From Hypomesus transpacificus (lineage: Eukaryota > Chordata > Actinopteri > Osmeriformes > Osmeridae): a stretch of DNA of 64,000 bases. Positions 1-11,333 of this stretch are shown in pieces. A program made the translations under genes and the position numbers. The stretch lies in NCBI RefSeq assembly GCF_021917145.1, contig NC_061081.1:6508777-6572776 (forward strand), written 5' to 3'. How positions within the stretch are numbered: position 1 is the stretch's first letter; every line of letters starts with the position of its first letter. The notes under the pieces were generated by a model that ran no database searches, was not told the DNA's origin, and saw only the letters and a list, made by a program, of their open reading frames with translations.

Positions 1-36
1 CCTACGTGTGTGTGTGTGTGTGTGTCAGTAACTCAC

Positions 37-2129
37 TGCAGCAGAAGTGTGTGTTGAAAGCCTCTCTCTGCTGAGGGCTGAAGGTGCAGAGCTCCCAGAG
101 AGAGAGCAGCTGCTCCCGAACCTTCCTCACCACCTCCTCCAGCCTGCTCTTCTGCTGCTCACTCAGACGCTCCTCCTCACTGCGCCACTAGAGGGAGACA
201 GACAGTGCCACCGTCACTACAGCGTGCCGGTGGGAGAGAGAAGCGTGCGTGTTGGGGTTTGGGCGGGCGGGACGGTTCCCCCCACCTGTTTCATCTGGTC
301 AGACAGGGTTCCATGGACGTTATCCAGGAAGTTCTGTCTGTCCTCCTCGGAACAATCCAGACGGCTCCACAGACAGGCTGTCCTCTCCTTCAGCTGTTCC
401 ACACTTTCCACCAGGGAATCCCTTTTAGCCTGAATCTGGACACACACATAGTAAAACGACAATATTATTATTCTTATTATAGCGGTGGCTTATTACATTT
501 TGGAGCGCTGTCATATGGTGCAGTGTTGTGGTACAGCATCATAGCTAAGTGTCTGGAATTTCAGTTATTTGAAAAATACGTTTGCAAATACATGGAATCA
601 ATAAGGTCACAAAATCAATGTTTGAGAAACCTTAAGCCCAGACTTCATCCAGCCCAGTCTTTAAGAGGTGGGTCCAGGCTGTGTCGCAGCCTCCACCAGG
701 GTGTTGTGTTATGGTTATGGTGTGGTATGGCCCCCTACCTTGGCGAGCAGCAGCTTGAGAGCGTTGATGTTGTCGAGTGTGAGCAGGAAGATGTCCTGGT
801 CGCTGCAGACCGACTCTCTCTCCAGGCTGGTCTCAGGCTCATGGCCCATCTCCTCCATCAGCCTCCTGATGTCATCACGAAGGCCGGAAAACACCGCCAC
901 GCGCTTGGTCTGCAGGGACACACGCGGGTTACATGCACACACTCTCAACAGGGAGAGACACACACAGTCTACTGTGAAATAACACACCGGTTACACACAC
1001 ACACAGACACACAGTCCGTAGACACACACACACCCCCTACCTTTTCCTCGGTGAGGGTGGCTATGTGTTGTTGTAGCTCCTTCAGCTGTGTGGTTGAGGG
1101 GATACTTCCAGTGGGGATGTAGTACGGCGTGGCACAAAGCTCCACACACAGGTCTTTATCCTGTTTCTCGAGCTGCTGCTTCTCTAACAGGCGCTCAGCC
1201 TTCTCCCGCCTCAGAGCATCCACCTCCACACGAAGGTGTTTCTCCATCTGCAGCACCGTCATGCCCTCTGGAGGCTGCACCACACACAGGGGCGGAGTTA
1301 GGGGGGGAGAGGTGGATAACCGCACACAGGGTGGAGTTAGACAACAGTAAGTAATCAGGCTGTCAGCAGGCCACTGGGAGAGCACAGAGTGGAGGGCTCC
1401 ACTGGCAAAATTGTTTCATGGAATAGGATTCCGTTTCACCGTGAAAGCCGTATACTAATGCGTAAGTAAGGCAGAGAGGCAGCTGTAATGTTGCTCACCT
1501 TGTTGGGCTCCAAGGCTAGCTCCAGACACAGAGTTTCCAGATCCTCCTGGAAGTGAACTATGTTGTTGCGCAAATGATTTTTCATAGACTCCTCCTCAGC
1601 TATCATGTTTTTCAGCAGGTCCTGGGGAGGACAGCAATATACTGTAAGTGATAGCCTAACAACTGGCTAGACAGCATCAGAAACATGAACCTGGCTGACA
1701 TACAATCCTCTCCAAGCCAGGAGATAATCCTAGACTGCAGTATGTCCCATCGTAGACCAATGCTTCTCACCTCGATATGCTTCTTTACTGTCTCCATCCT
1801 TTGCACTCGTTTATCTTCCATGATGCCGATGCTGTCCCATATATCCACCAGTCGCGCCATGGCCATGTTGATGCCCGTCACCAGCGAGAACGCCAGCGCT
1901 TCGCTAAGGTTGTAAAGGAGTACGACACGTCAACCACAACTACATACAGCTGGATGGTGTTTACAGTGTAAGTTTGTATTCCAAGCAGTAGCAGTAAGCT
2001 AAGCTACCGTTAGCGCTAGTTACCGTTAGCGCTAGCTACTACTAGTACCGCCTAATGTTACTAGCTAATGCATTTCCTAATCAAAGCAAAATGTTAACTA
2101 ACAACAACGTACCTCCTCCGTGTTGACAT
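37..2129 (-). CDS. prc1: Protein regulator of cytokinesis 1, N-terminal part (gene continues off the left edge)
   Basis: PRC1/Ase1 cross-links antiparallel microtubules in the spindle midzone and is needed for cytokinesis. Coding exons on the complement, in transcript order: 2129-2113, 1903-1771, 1621-1499, 1274-1041, 909-739, 435-286, 187-37. All have GT-AG borders and compatible phase (979 nt, 326 codons plus 1). The start ATG at 2129 gives MSTRRSEALAFSLV, which lines up with human MRRSEVLAEESI. Later blocks also match human PRC1: DIWDSIGIMEDKRVQRMETV, the MIAEEES helix, LCVELCATPYYIP, and the S-E-E-D-R segment of the spectrin-like rod. The visible part is the N-terminal dimerisation coiled coil and the start of the rod; the microtubule-binding spectrin repeat and the basic tail are beyond base 1. 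No disruption is seen. Teleosts may carry a and b copies, and which one this is cannot be told. Confidence 0.92.
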
Positions 2130-2191
2130 AGTGAAGATACAAACTCAGACCTTTAAGAAAAATAGTAGGTCTATTCTAGTATACCGACAAT

Positions 2192-2321
2192 TTTGAATAT
2201 TTTGTTTGAAATCAATAGTCACGGAAAATTCGATGATAAGCAAGATCACCAGTCAAAACACAAGAGATCTCAGTTGAAATTTTAAACTGGTTCGTATGCC
2301 AGCCAGGGATTTTATGATTGG
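2192..2321 (-). promoter_or_regulatory. Candidate prc1 promoter with CHR-like and CCAAT motifs
   Basis: About 60-190 bp upstream of the prc1 ATG there are two TTTGAA motifs (2192-2197 and 2205-2210) and, further up, ATTGG at 2317-2321, which is CCAAT in the prc1 direction. CHR (TTTGAA) plus NF-Y CCAAT boxes is the usual arrangement of G2/M genes controlled by DREAM/MuvB, and PRC1 is such a gene. Motif matches are short and could be chance. Confidence 0.3.
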
Positions 2322-3948
2322 TTGCTTGGTCATATAGTACGGTGGCCAACAAAATAAGGGCCACTTCCAGTTTGCTCTCCCTTGTGCACTAGCTATACTG
2401 CCACCAGGTGGACAACATGAACACACTTTCTATTCAACTACATTTTCATTACATTTGTATACATTTGTACAATGAGCAAATGTACATGTTAACGACTGAA
2501 GTTATTAGTTATTTTGAGTTGAGTTGTTTCATCAAGTAAAAAAGCGTTGATGTGTTATAATCGTATCACTTGATGCGTGACTAGTCCATTCGATTTGATC
2601 AAAGGTCGCACACACAGTAATGCGAGCTACCATTTAAATCATCATGTATCCTTTATCAGAATTTAGCACAGTTTTAACAGTTATTGAAGCAACTTTAAAT
2701 ATGAAGATGCCTTTGTTGTATTCTTAGCAAGTAGGCCTACGTTGTGTCCAGGAACAGCCGTAACAGGAACGCTCTCTGGATGGATTCCAACCTTGGTTCT
2801 ATTTAAGATGTAGCTGAGTAAAGTTGATGAGAGCAGTTTATCACACCAATTTGTCCAAATACTCGTCTTTATAAAGTATTGTGCTCTGTCATACAATATA
2901 AAAATGACAAAAAATGAGTTTTGCAAATTTCAAATAACCAAGGTTTCATTACAGTAATGTATAAAAGCAGACGATAGTGTATCGATACAAAACAAATATG
3001 CTAACTGTCACTTTTTGCTCGGTTACATTGTGCAACCACACCCATTCCCCCTTTATCTAGAAAGCAATAAAGTGACACTACTTGACACATTAGAATGATT
3101 ACAAATGTAAGTTAATGCCAAAGGATCCAAAATCTTGACACAAATCAAAGTCATGAAAGCTGTACAATATTCAGGTTTACTGTAAAACGAGTCTCTATCT
3201 TTTCACAGATATTACATAAACAATTTTTTTTTTAATCCTGGTTATGTAATCCAGTTTAACATTATCGAACAGTACAACTATGGGAGGTTTCAGTCATGCT
3301 TATTCCAGATTGTTGGCATTTTTTTACAGACAGACGAGTCACACAATATGTTGTTCGTCTCATAGTTTAAGTAGCCTAACTATTAAGGCAATTGCTCTTT
3401 TGTGAACAGTTTGGCATGTTACAGCCTTAGGGGGCAAAGTAGAACAAACCCCTTTGATCTCTTCTATGCTACTTTGGCATAATTCCATATGACTGGTCCC
3501 TAGACAGAGTCCTGTAGAACATATAAAGATGATCTACATTACTACGTTGACATACAAACCTCTTCCAGAGGAGTGGAATAAGGGCGATACATCTGCAGAC
3601 CACAGAATCGGCATCACCTGAACGACCTTCCCTTACTACCTTGATTAACATTCAATACATTGTTGATTACATACTATCAGTTCAAGAAACTACACTTGGA
3701 AAAAGGATTCCACCTTGAGCATGGAACGTTCTGGTTATCCTTGAGGGACATCTTTCTTAAGAATATTTGAGAAACCTTTAAATTATTTGATTATCTTTTC
3801 CCTGAGGCAAAGGTTTGTATCGAGAAGAATGTCTCACTGTCTGGATAAACAACTCATTTAGAAAACTATGTTATATGTTGAATCCAGTTCTGCCAGGACT
3901 CGTTCTTTCCTTCACCACACTTCTGGTCAAGTACACCCTTGTCCTCCT
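2322..3948. other. Intergenic stretch and 3' flank of slc26a1
   Basis: AT-rich unique-looking DNA with no convincing coding segment. The 3' UTR of slc26a1 should occupy its right part. An ATTAAA on the complement at 3231-3236, about 710 bp after the slc26a1 stop, is a possible polyadenylation signal. Nothing else recognised. Confidence 0.5.
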
Positions 3949-6323
3949 CTACACCACAGAGTCCTCTGCTGTCTCACCTGGCCATGTGTCGCCTGCTGAT
4001 TTGTCAACAGTGCAGGCAACCTCGCTGGCGTAGAGAACAGCAGAGTGAACCGTGTGGAACAGCAAACCGTCTATGTCCTTGTCATTCTTCCCAAAGTAGG
4101 ACCCTCTCCTCAGGGTGTCGATGACATTGGTGTTACACGCTGCAAGCAACACTCTCACATCCACCTCCTGGTACTCCTTCAGCACTGCCTTCAGAGTGCC
4201 CATGCTGGCCGAGTCGATGAAGGGGACAGAGGAGCAGTCTAAGACAATGGTGTGGAACAGCAAGTCTGCGTTCACCAGCCCGACTATCGCATCTCCGTTG
4301 GTCTTGTCCCCCCTGCTGGCCGCAGACTGTTTGGCAGCCCGGAGGCTCTTCTTCTGGGCCTTGCGCCTGCGTGTCAACTCCACAAAGGGCTCCAGGCCCA
4401 CGGCCTTGTAGAGGGACTTTAGGAAGGTTTCTTTGTTGGCGTAGTAGAGCGGCGCCTGGAAACGGAATATGCGGACGCCGGACGGCACCGACAAGTCCTT
4501 GTACTCTGCAATGTCCTCGTACAGTCCCGAGGTCCCGGCCTGGCCCAGCAGAGACACTTTGGGGTTCTGGGTCTGGAAGATGACGCAGATCATGGAGAAG
4601 ACCACACCCACCAGCAGCCCCAGCTCGACGGTGATCAGAGCGGAGGCCGCCATGGTAACCAGCCAGACCACGGCGTCCGTCTTGCTCGCCCGCCACTTGC
4701 TGGGAACGTCTCGGAACTTCCTGAGGGCGCCGCGGAGGCTGACGATGATGATGCAGGCGAGGACGCACTTCTGCAGGGCATGGAAGTACGGCGCGAAGAA
4801 GAGGAGGACCAGGAGGACCACCAGGGCGCTGACCAGGCTCGACACCTGAGTCTGGCAGCCCGTGGAGTCCTTCACCATGGTCTTAGCCAGCGCCGCACTG
4901 GTGGTGAAGCAGTGGAAGAAGGAGGGGATGATGTTGCAGCAGCCGATGGCCAGCATCTCCTGGTTGGGCCGCACCGTGTAGCCGTTCTTCTTGGCGAACA
5001 TCTCGGAGAGCGAGACGGTGAAGGCGAAGCTGATGACGGCCAGCGGGATGGCGTCCAGGGCCACGCGGGGCATCAGGCCGAAGTTGGGCACCGTGGGGGG
5101 GATGAAGCCTGTGGGGATGTAGCCCGACACGCTGGAGTCATAGCGGCTATGCAGGTCGCCGAAGTGGGAGGCCAGGGTGGCGCCCGCTACCACCAGCAAC
5201 TCCGTGGGCAGTGGGATCTTCAGACGGTCCTTGTAGCGTTCCTGCAGCTCCTTACCGGCAACCAGGACAAAGATGCAGATGGCGCTGGGGACCAAAGAAG
5301 GAAACATGAGTTAGCACAGAGCTCCCAATGTGTCAGCTTTTTAAAAATCTTGTTTCATTCCGTTTTTGGAGCTGTATTAACCTGGTGATGAGGTCACAGA
5401 GGTTGGTGTGGTGGATGTTGGAGAAGATGTTGATCCAGGTGACCACCACGGTGCCGTAGCCCTGGTATCTGGGGATCTTGAGGCCCAGCAGGTACTTGGC
5501 CTGCACGGTCAGGATGGTGAAGGAGGCCCCTGTGGCGAAGCCGTCCAACATGGGGGCAGAGAGGAAGACAGAGACGAAGCCCAGTCTGAACACCGCCATC
5601 AGCACCTAAGCAGGGAGGGGCAGGGATGCTTGGGGTCATGTTTGCATGTCGTACATCATTCAGAGTTCTGTTTCTCCATCCATCCACCTGCAAATCCCAT
5701 CCTTTCATCCATGTATCCACACATACACAACTCCTCAAACACAGTGAGAGTACCTGGTAGATGCCAGCCAGGAAGGTCACAGCGGCAGCGATGCTGATGG
5801 CGTAATACTCCTTTTCCCCCTTCAGGCCTCCTGCGGTTCCGTTAACGAGCAGACTAGCGTTCAGAACCGCCGACGCCCCGTCCTCATTCAGGTCATAACC
5901 GGCCAAGAACACCTCCCTGTCCACCACCTGGCCCACCATCAGGGACATCAGGCTGAAGATGCCCACTGACACGTGCTTGGAGGTCCCCATGAAGAAGTAG
6001 ATGATGTTGGCAAAGAAGGAGGTGTAGAGGCCGTAGATGGGGTCTACCCCGGCCAGCAGGCAGTAGGCGATAGCCTGGGGCACCAGGATGATGCCCACGA
6101 TGAGACCAGACATGGCGTCTCCCCACGCATACTCCCGAAGCTTGTAGCGGGGCAGCCAGCGAACCACGGGGAAGAAGCCCGTGAGGGTGGAGCGAACCCT
6201 GGGTACTGAGCAGGCCAGGCTCTGCTTCACCTTGGTCTTCAGCACCTCCAGAGGGGGCTTACGCTGTCGAGCACGGCGCTCCAGGGACGGGACACAACTC
6301 CCTGGGGTCATTACTGCCTCCAT
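3949..6323 (-). CDS. slc26a1: Solute carrier 26A1, sulfate/oxalate/bicarbonate anion exchanger (SAT-1)
   Basis: Complement exons 6323-5754, 5605-5382, 5284-3949; phases 0/2/1 close to give 709 aa (human SLC26A1 is 701). ATG 6323 is chosen because an acceptor, a CCCTTCAG pyrimidine tract, lies just upstream; an in-frame extension further 5' has no ATG. SLC26 features: the family signature starting [20 protein letters not shown] in the first exon, many hydrophobic membrane segments, paired N-glycosylation sequons (NAS, NGT) in the second extracellular loop, and a C-terminal STAS domain from about residue 510 with [18 protein letters not shown]. The STAS variable loop is basic ([10 protein letters not shown]). 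Similarity is clearly closer to SLC26A1 than A2 (GRDC/EKEYYAI loop, [18 protein letters not shown]). It acts at the plasma membrane of epithelia in sulfate handling. Human SLC26A1 lies at 4p16.3 near PDE6B and ATP5ME, as here. Confidence 0.95.
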
Positions 6324-6969
6324 GGCCTCTGACCGCTGAAGGGGGAGGGGCAAGAGGGGGGCTGAGGAGGAGTGGGGGTGGGCCTCTTAGCCAAGCTCCT
6401 GGGGAAACACACACAAACCCAAATACACACAGAGACAAAGACTTGATCGTGACTCTTTGATCGTCAGATCCAACGGACACAACGATTAAACACTGACCTT
6501 CCACTCAACTTTGAAGTACACACACATACACACACACACACACACACACTTTGACAGATCCAGCTGCATCTAGAGAGATTGCATCAGTCTCTTATCAAAT
6601 AACTGATTAACAAAATGAACCAGATATCCAGGGATTCAAAGAGATCTGGATGTCAGGAAACACTGATTGAACCTCTGAGACTGAGACAGAGACTGCCTGG
6701 ATCAAGCCGTGCAGCTATGACGGCAACACTCATTCATCCTGTACTACACAGCCTGGCCAGCACCTTGGAGACAGGAACACTTATCAGAGTCCGTCAGTGA
6801 CGGTGTTGACATTAACTCATCTGCCAGCCACACTCCTCAGATATGTCTGGGAACCAACCAATCAGCTCATCCGTCCTTCCTAAACTCATATCCTTGTTTT
6901 TTATAACTCCTCCATTCTGCAGCACGGTAAAATCATGACCGTATTCCTTGTATGTACATCAATATATGT

Positions 6970-7145
6970 ACATACTTGATATGAAATGAAACATATTCTG
7001 ATTCAGATTCTGATCTCGGTATTCCTGGTCTGAAACAGGTCATCTCAGAACTGCACAGTGGACCAGAACCAATCCCATTAGACCCAGACAGTTAATAGGT
7101 TAGAATCAGAAATCAGAATTTGGTTTATTCAATATGTAAAATATC
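6970..7145. repeat. Two LINE-type 3' tail fragments, opposite orientation
   Basis: Plus-strand ATTCTGATTCAGATTCTGAT around 6990-7012 and, on the complement, AATAAACCAAATTCTGATTTCTGATTCT around 7100-7128. Tails of AATAAA followed by (TTCTGA)n are common at 3' ends of teleost non-LTR elements. Short and decayed; the family is not assigned. Confidence 0.4.
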
Positions 7146-7456
7146 AAATAGGATAACATAATCGATCATTTTTTTGTAAAACGCCTCAGTAATAACACAG
7201 ACAGTTTCCCTGTGTTCTATAGCTGATCTAAATATCCTGTGTTGCCTCGTCTACCAGTTAAGGCTGGACATTCCCCATGTCCTCCCCCTGGCCTCCTCCA
7301 CCAGTAGGTCACGTCCCTGGTTGGCTTCATCAAGGAACTACCACTGATAGAGAGAGCTCTGTCATGTCTTATCCTGATCTTATCAGAAGGCCATTACAGA
7401 CCACTGACGAGCTCTGATCTCTGCTTCTGTTTCCTGTCCAGCATCAACAATCCTCT

Positions 7457-7572
7457 CACTCACTCACTCATTCACTCATTCACTCACTCACTCACTCACT
7501 CATTCCCTCCCTCCCTCCCTCCCTCACTCACTCACTCACTCACTCACTCACTCACTCACTCACCCACCCACA
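7457..7572. repeat. Compound tetranucleotide microsatellite (CACT)n/(CCCT)n
   Basis: Continuous CACT and CATT units interrupted by CCCT units, then CACT again, ending in CACCCACC. Simple repeat; likely length-variable. Confidence 0.9.
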
Positions 7573-9285
7573 TATGCCTCTGTTCACACATATGCAACTC
7601 ACAAGTCACATCTCTCCTCTCCAATCCAGGCTGCAGCAACACAGCCCCAACATGTGTTCTCTCCTCCTCTCCCCTTCACAAGAAAGGATTACCATAGCTG
7701 GGCAAGTGAGCAAATTGACTCAAGTCCATATTATTCAGTGACTGCTTTGAACAAATTACAGGCAACTTCATTGTACCCCAGTCTAGTCTGACATAATTCA
7801 TCGCAGACCACAAACAAATTGGACACAACTGCCCAACATACATGCAGTACACACCATGTGCGAAACAAATCTGTCTGTTCAGTTTGGAGGGATGAGCTAC
7901 TCACCAGTCAGTCTCTGAGTTCACCCAAACAGGGAGGCTCAGAAAGTCAGACCTCTGGAGTCAGTTATAGGATCCTGGAGCACAAGTTCTCTCAATCACT
8001 CCAACACAACCAACATGGGCAAATACAGGTAACTCTCTCTCTCTCTCTTTCTATTTTTCTCTCCACATTTGTCCTTTTTTATCTCTCCTTTCCCATTTTT
8101 GTATACTCTCTCTTGTCCTCTCTTTCGTCCTGGTACTGGAGCCAGAGTGATCACCCTGGAAGTGTTCTGAGACTATGTTGCATGAACACCAGGAGGACCG
8201 CCCATTGCCTGGTATAGCTCCGTTCTATTGGTTCACCAGCCAGAGGCAGGCGGGCAGTCATCTATAAAAGTGACAGCTTGTTGGTGAAGCCCCGCCTTGC
8301 CTCCCCTGAACTATCTGGGTGAGAGTGTCTGGACAAATCATGGTGAAAGTAGTGAATGTTTGACTGATTGCAGGTGCTTATCTGGCTGTTCTGAATGTCC
8401 GTGATCACCTAGGCCCTCCCATACTAGTGGACGAGAGTAGGAGGTGTGTGCATACACCATGGACTGGCTGATAGCTACACCAATGTTACATCACAGGGTG
8501 AAGGACAGACAGACCATGCTCTGTCCGTCTAGCACTATATCATAAAAATGCAACTGTTGCTGATAGCTGATATGTGATCTATGTTTACAAATCTTTTATG
8601 TACTCCATCCAAGTAGATCACCCCAGAGCTAGATCCTGGGGTGATCTCCCTGGATGAGGGACTTAAGATGGATAAGAGATACGTAAACATAGATCAATAT
8701 TACTCATAGAGACCTACGGGGTTGGGGTAGTTTGTCTATGCCGACATTTGTCCTCTTTCAGGTTTCTGTCCTGAAGGGACAGATCACATCTCTCCTCAGA
8801 CGTCTGTGTGTAGGTCAGCAGGAGAGCAACCCACTGAATCACCGTGACTGCAACTAACATTGCCTCTGGCAGCGTTCGTCAGAGAACAAGTTAGTTGGTG
8901 TGAAATTAATATACATGTAATCGAATAGACATACACACACTCACGCATACACAAACAAACACACACACTGTGTACAGACTCTCAAACAATGTTCAAATAT
9001 GAAGGAATCCTGAAAAACCAGTTAGCATACGGATGTCACGCAAACACAACCCTACTCTGCAAAGTGCAAGAGGAGGTGTAACCCGCTTCACACCGTTGCA
9101 GTGGAACTCTGAATAGTTACCATGGCGTCAACGTTCCAACCTGGGTAGAATTGGAGATTGGAGGCAGGGTCTCTGTCGTTTAAACCAGCTCTGCCTGCAG
9201 GAGGTGAGGGACTGCTGGGCGTCATGTTTTACTTCTCCTCTGTGGCGGCCGCCATCTTCAAACAGACACATTCACACAAAAACTA

Positions 9286-9335
9286 GTTGTAAGTCACTTT
9301 GGATACAGGCATATGCTGAATGAATCCAATGCATA
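9286..9335 (+). repeat. Decayed L2-clade 3' tail
   Basis: GTAAGTCACTTTGGATACAG followed by GCATATGCTGAATGAAT matches, with substitutions, the tail CGCTTTGGATAAAAGCGTCT seen intact at 41889-41908 in the LINE of this window. Confidence 0.5.
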
Positions 9336-9548
9336 CACTCCCCATCAAAGTAGATGAGAGCAACCCCCTGCTCTGGGTGAAGGCCCCTCACAGCTCCTCT
9401 GGGAAATACCACACATATTGTTGATCTACCGTGAAGTCTTATGAGAAGCGTATGTCTGCAAGTGTGGGGGAATTGATTTGTGCCAGATTATTTACTACCA
9501 TGGTGTTGAGCCATTACTCTGAGTCATCCTGGCTGAAGGGCTGGAAGG

Positions 9549-9551
9549 TGT

Positions 9552-9598
<47 letters not shown>
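9549..9598. repeat. (GT)n followed by poly-G of about 33
   Basis: GT microsatellite passing directly into an uninterrupted G run from 9566 to 9598. Runs this long are error-prone in assemblies, so the true length is uncertain. Confidence 0.85.
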
Positions 9599-9599
<1 letters not shown>

Positions 9600-10043
9600 A
9601 GTCTGGTGCAGGTCACAGGCTACAGTCATAGACTGCCCGAGAGTAGTGAATGCTCACTTGATGAAGCTGAACTGCTCATGTATTCATTTATGTGTGTGTT
9701 TGTGTGTGTGGCTGCACACTTCATGGTGAATAGAAGTATTGTATAACTGATGGGGACGTGGCACTCCACATCCCTCTCCCTCTCTCTCTCCCTCTCTCTC
9801 TCATCCCCCTCCTCCCTCCCGCCTCTTTTTATTTTCAGCTCCTCATGTAGGCTAAATACCAAATGCTTGTTGGTCGTTTATTTGAAAGGAGTCAGGATGT
9901 CATATGCTCCCAGAGCATTAGTGTACTGTCCCTTTAAATCAACCAGCCTCAATCGTCTCGCCCTCAGAATGTCTGCATGCTGGATTTACAGCCCCAGACC
10001 TCATGTTGTGGTAGAGTATGAGTGAGTGTGAGTGTGTACTCAC

Positions 10044-10125
10044 CCCAGCAACAGGAGCAGCTACACCGACGTGAGAACGAAGCAGGCTCAGCCATGCCTC
10101 TGCTACTGCAGCCCACTCTCCTATA
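10044..10125 (-). promoter_or_regulatory. Candidate 5' untranslated exon of slc26a1
   Basis: On the complement a good donor, CTGTTGCTGGG|GTGAGTAC, ends at 10044, and about 80 bp upstream there is a TATTATAG word. Spliced to the acceptor just before the slc26a1 ATG this would make a 5' UTR. It contains an upstream ATG (GGCATGGCTGAGCCTGC) that would not be in frame with slc26a1, so it would act as an upstream ORF if real. No transcript evidence; it could instead be a chance donor. Confidence 0.25.
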
Positions 10126-10670
10126 ATACTTCCTGCTTCCTGCTCTCACTCACTGCAAGGCATGCTGGGATCAGCAGCCTCGTTCTCATCCAGGCCCCCT
10201 TGGATTCTTGTCCAATGAGCGACACAGAGGGAGGGGGGGAGGGACGACGCTGCTCAGGGGTTCCCATGGAGACGAACGCAGCCGTTCATGTATGTGGATG
10301 TGTAATCGTGTGTGTGTGTGTTTGTGTACTTGGGTGTCAGACACAATGAATGGAACAGTGGCTATATGCAGATGTCCTGCACACTGCAGGAGAAAAGACT
10401 GCTGACACAGAGAGGCGTCCAGCTCAGCGACACGGCTTCTGCCTTCTCCAAGAACAGCTCTGATCACCAAGGGGACATTTCAGAGAAAACTGCCTGTTTA
10501 TCCAACAGAACCTTGTTTGTTGAACCTGTCTGTGAGACGTCTAGCTGTGTGATGGACACTGTTCTGGCCTGCCATGCTCTCTGCCATTCTGCTTGCTGAC
10601 TTGGACACACAAGAAAGGAGAGAAAAAAGGATGGATGGAGGGAGGGGCCAAAACAAAGCAGAGGTTAAAC

Positions 10671-11325
10671 CCAGGGGTGACGTTAGACCCTTTTTACTGG
10701 GGCATGTGCTGCAGTATAAATCTGCTGTGCCCCAGTAAAATCTAAAGTTATAGTTTTAACAATTTACTTTATTAGTCAGTGCATTCATTTACATTGATAT
10801 TCCCGGAAAAAAATGTATGCAGTATCCCAATCAACGCTTGTTAAAGTGTCTAACCGAAAACACAAACCGACGCATGCAGAATTCCATGTCAGCGCGCTCT
10901 TCTGAGCTTGCCAAATAGCCACTGCAGCACGCACGGCTGTCCACGTGTCGGACTCGGCACACAAGTCAGAATTGAGGTCGGCTAAGAAAACATTACAAAA
11001 CTAAAGATATTTTCTGAATAATAGGCCTAATGTTTGACTAAAATACCCTTTTTTGACTAAAACATAAAAACAATATTACATGAAGCTCCATATTCAGTAT
11101 TTGCGCTCAAATGAATGCGAAACAAATGTGCGTGCTCGCATTAACTATTGCTATCCCTACCAAAGCTGGTATCAAACTTGCGTCCCTGAACTGTTGTATA
11201 TTAGTGGGTTAAGCAAGGGGGAATTTTTATAGCCTAGTAGTGCATTGTGCGCAGCAAGCTTAAAAGAAAAAAAGGGATATAGGGGCCTGTGCCCCAGTTG
11301 AGTTTTATGTCTAACAACGCCTCTG
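10671..11325. mobile_element. Non-autonomous DNA transposon (hAT-like MITE), about 655 bp
   Basis: Imperfect terminal inverted repeats: left end CCAGGGGTGACGTTAGACCC and CTGGGGCATG; the reverse complement of the right end reads CAGAGGCGTTGTTAGACAT and then CTGGGGCACA. Flanks GGTTAAAC (10663-10670) and GGTTAAAA (11326-11333) look like an 8-bp target duplication with one change. CAG-RGG termini and 8-bp duplications are typical of hAT elements. No transposase ORF inside. Family not assigned. Confidence 0.65.
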
Positions 11326-11333
11326 GGTTAAAA

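Larger units (their letters stand above)
6324..9985. other. 5' flank and probable 5' UTR intron of slc26a1; repeats, no gene seen
   Basis: No supported coding segment. Contents: CA repeat 6519-6549, LINE tail fragments 6970-7145, (CACT/CATT)n plus (CCCT)n tetranucleotide tract 7457-7572, CT-rich 8033-8130, CA repeat about 8930-8970, an L2 tail remnant at 9286-9335, and a (GT)n followed by about 33 consecutive G at 9549-9598. A GCGGCCGCCATCTT word near 9246 resembles a YY1 site but no gene starts there. Confidence 0.5.

Noticed and set aside
205-1122. Plus-strand reading frames over the first 2 kb
   Set aside because: They are antisense to the prc1 exons, cross their introns and resemble no protein.
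6324-6353. N-terminal extension of slc26a1 from an in-frame non-ATG codon
   Set aside because: No ATG, and a good splice acceptor lies between it and the ATG at 6323.
7819-8217. Possible small gene of 132 codons
   Set aside because: No similarity recognised, no splice or promoter context, and it runs through a CT-rich tract.
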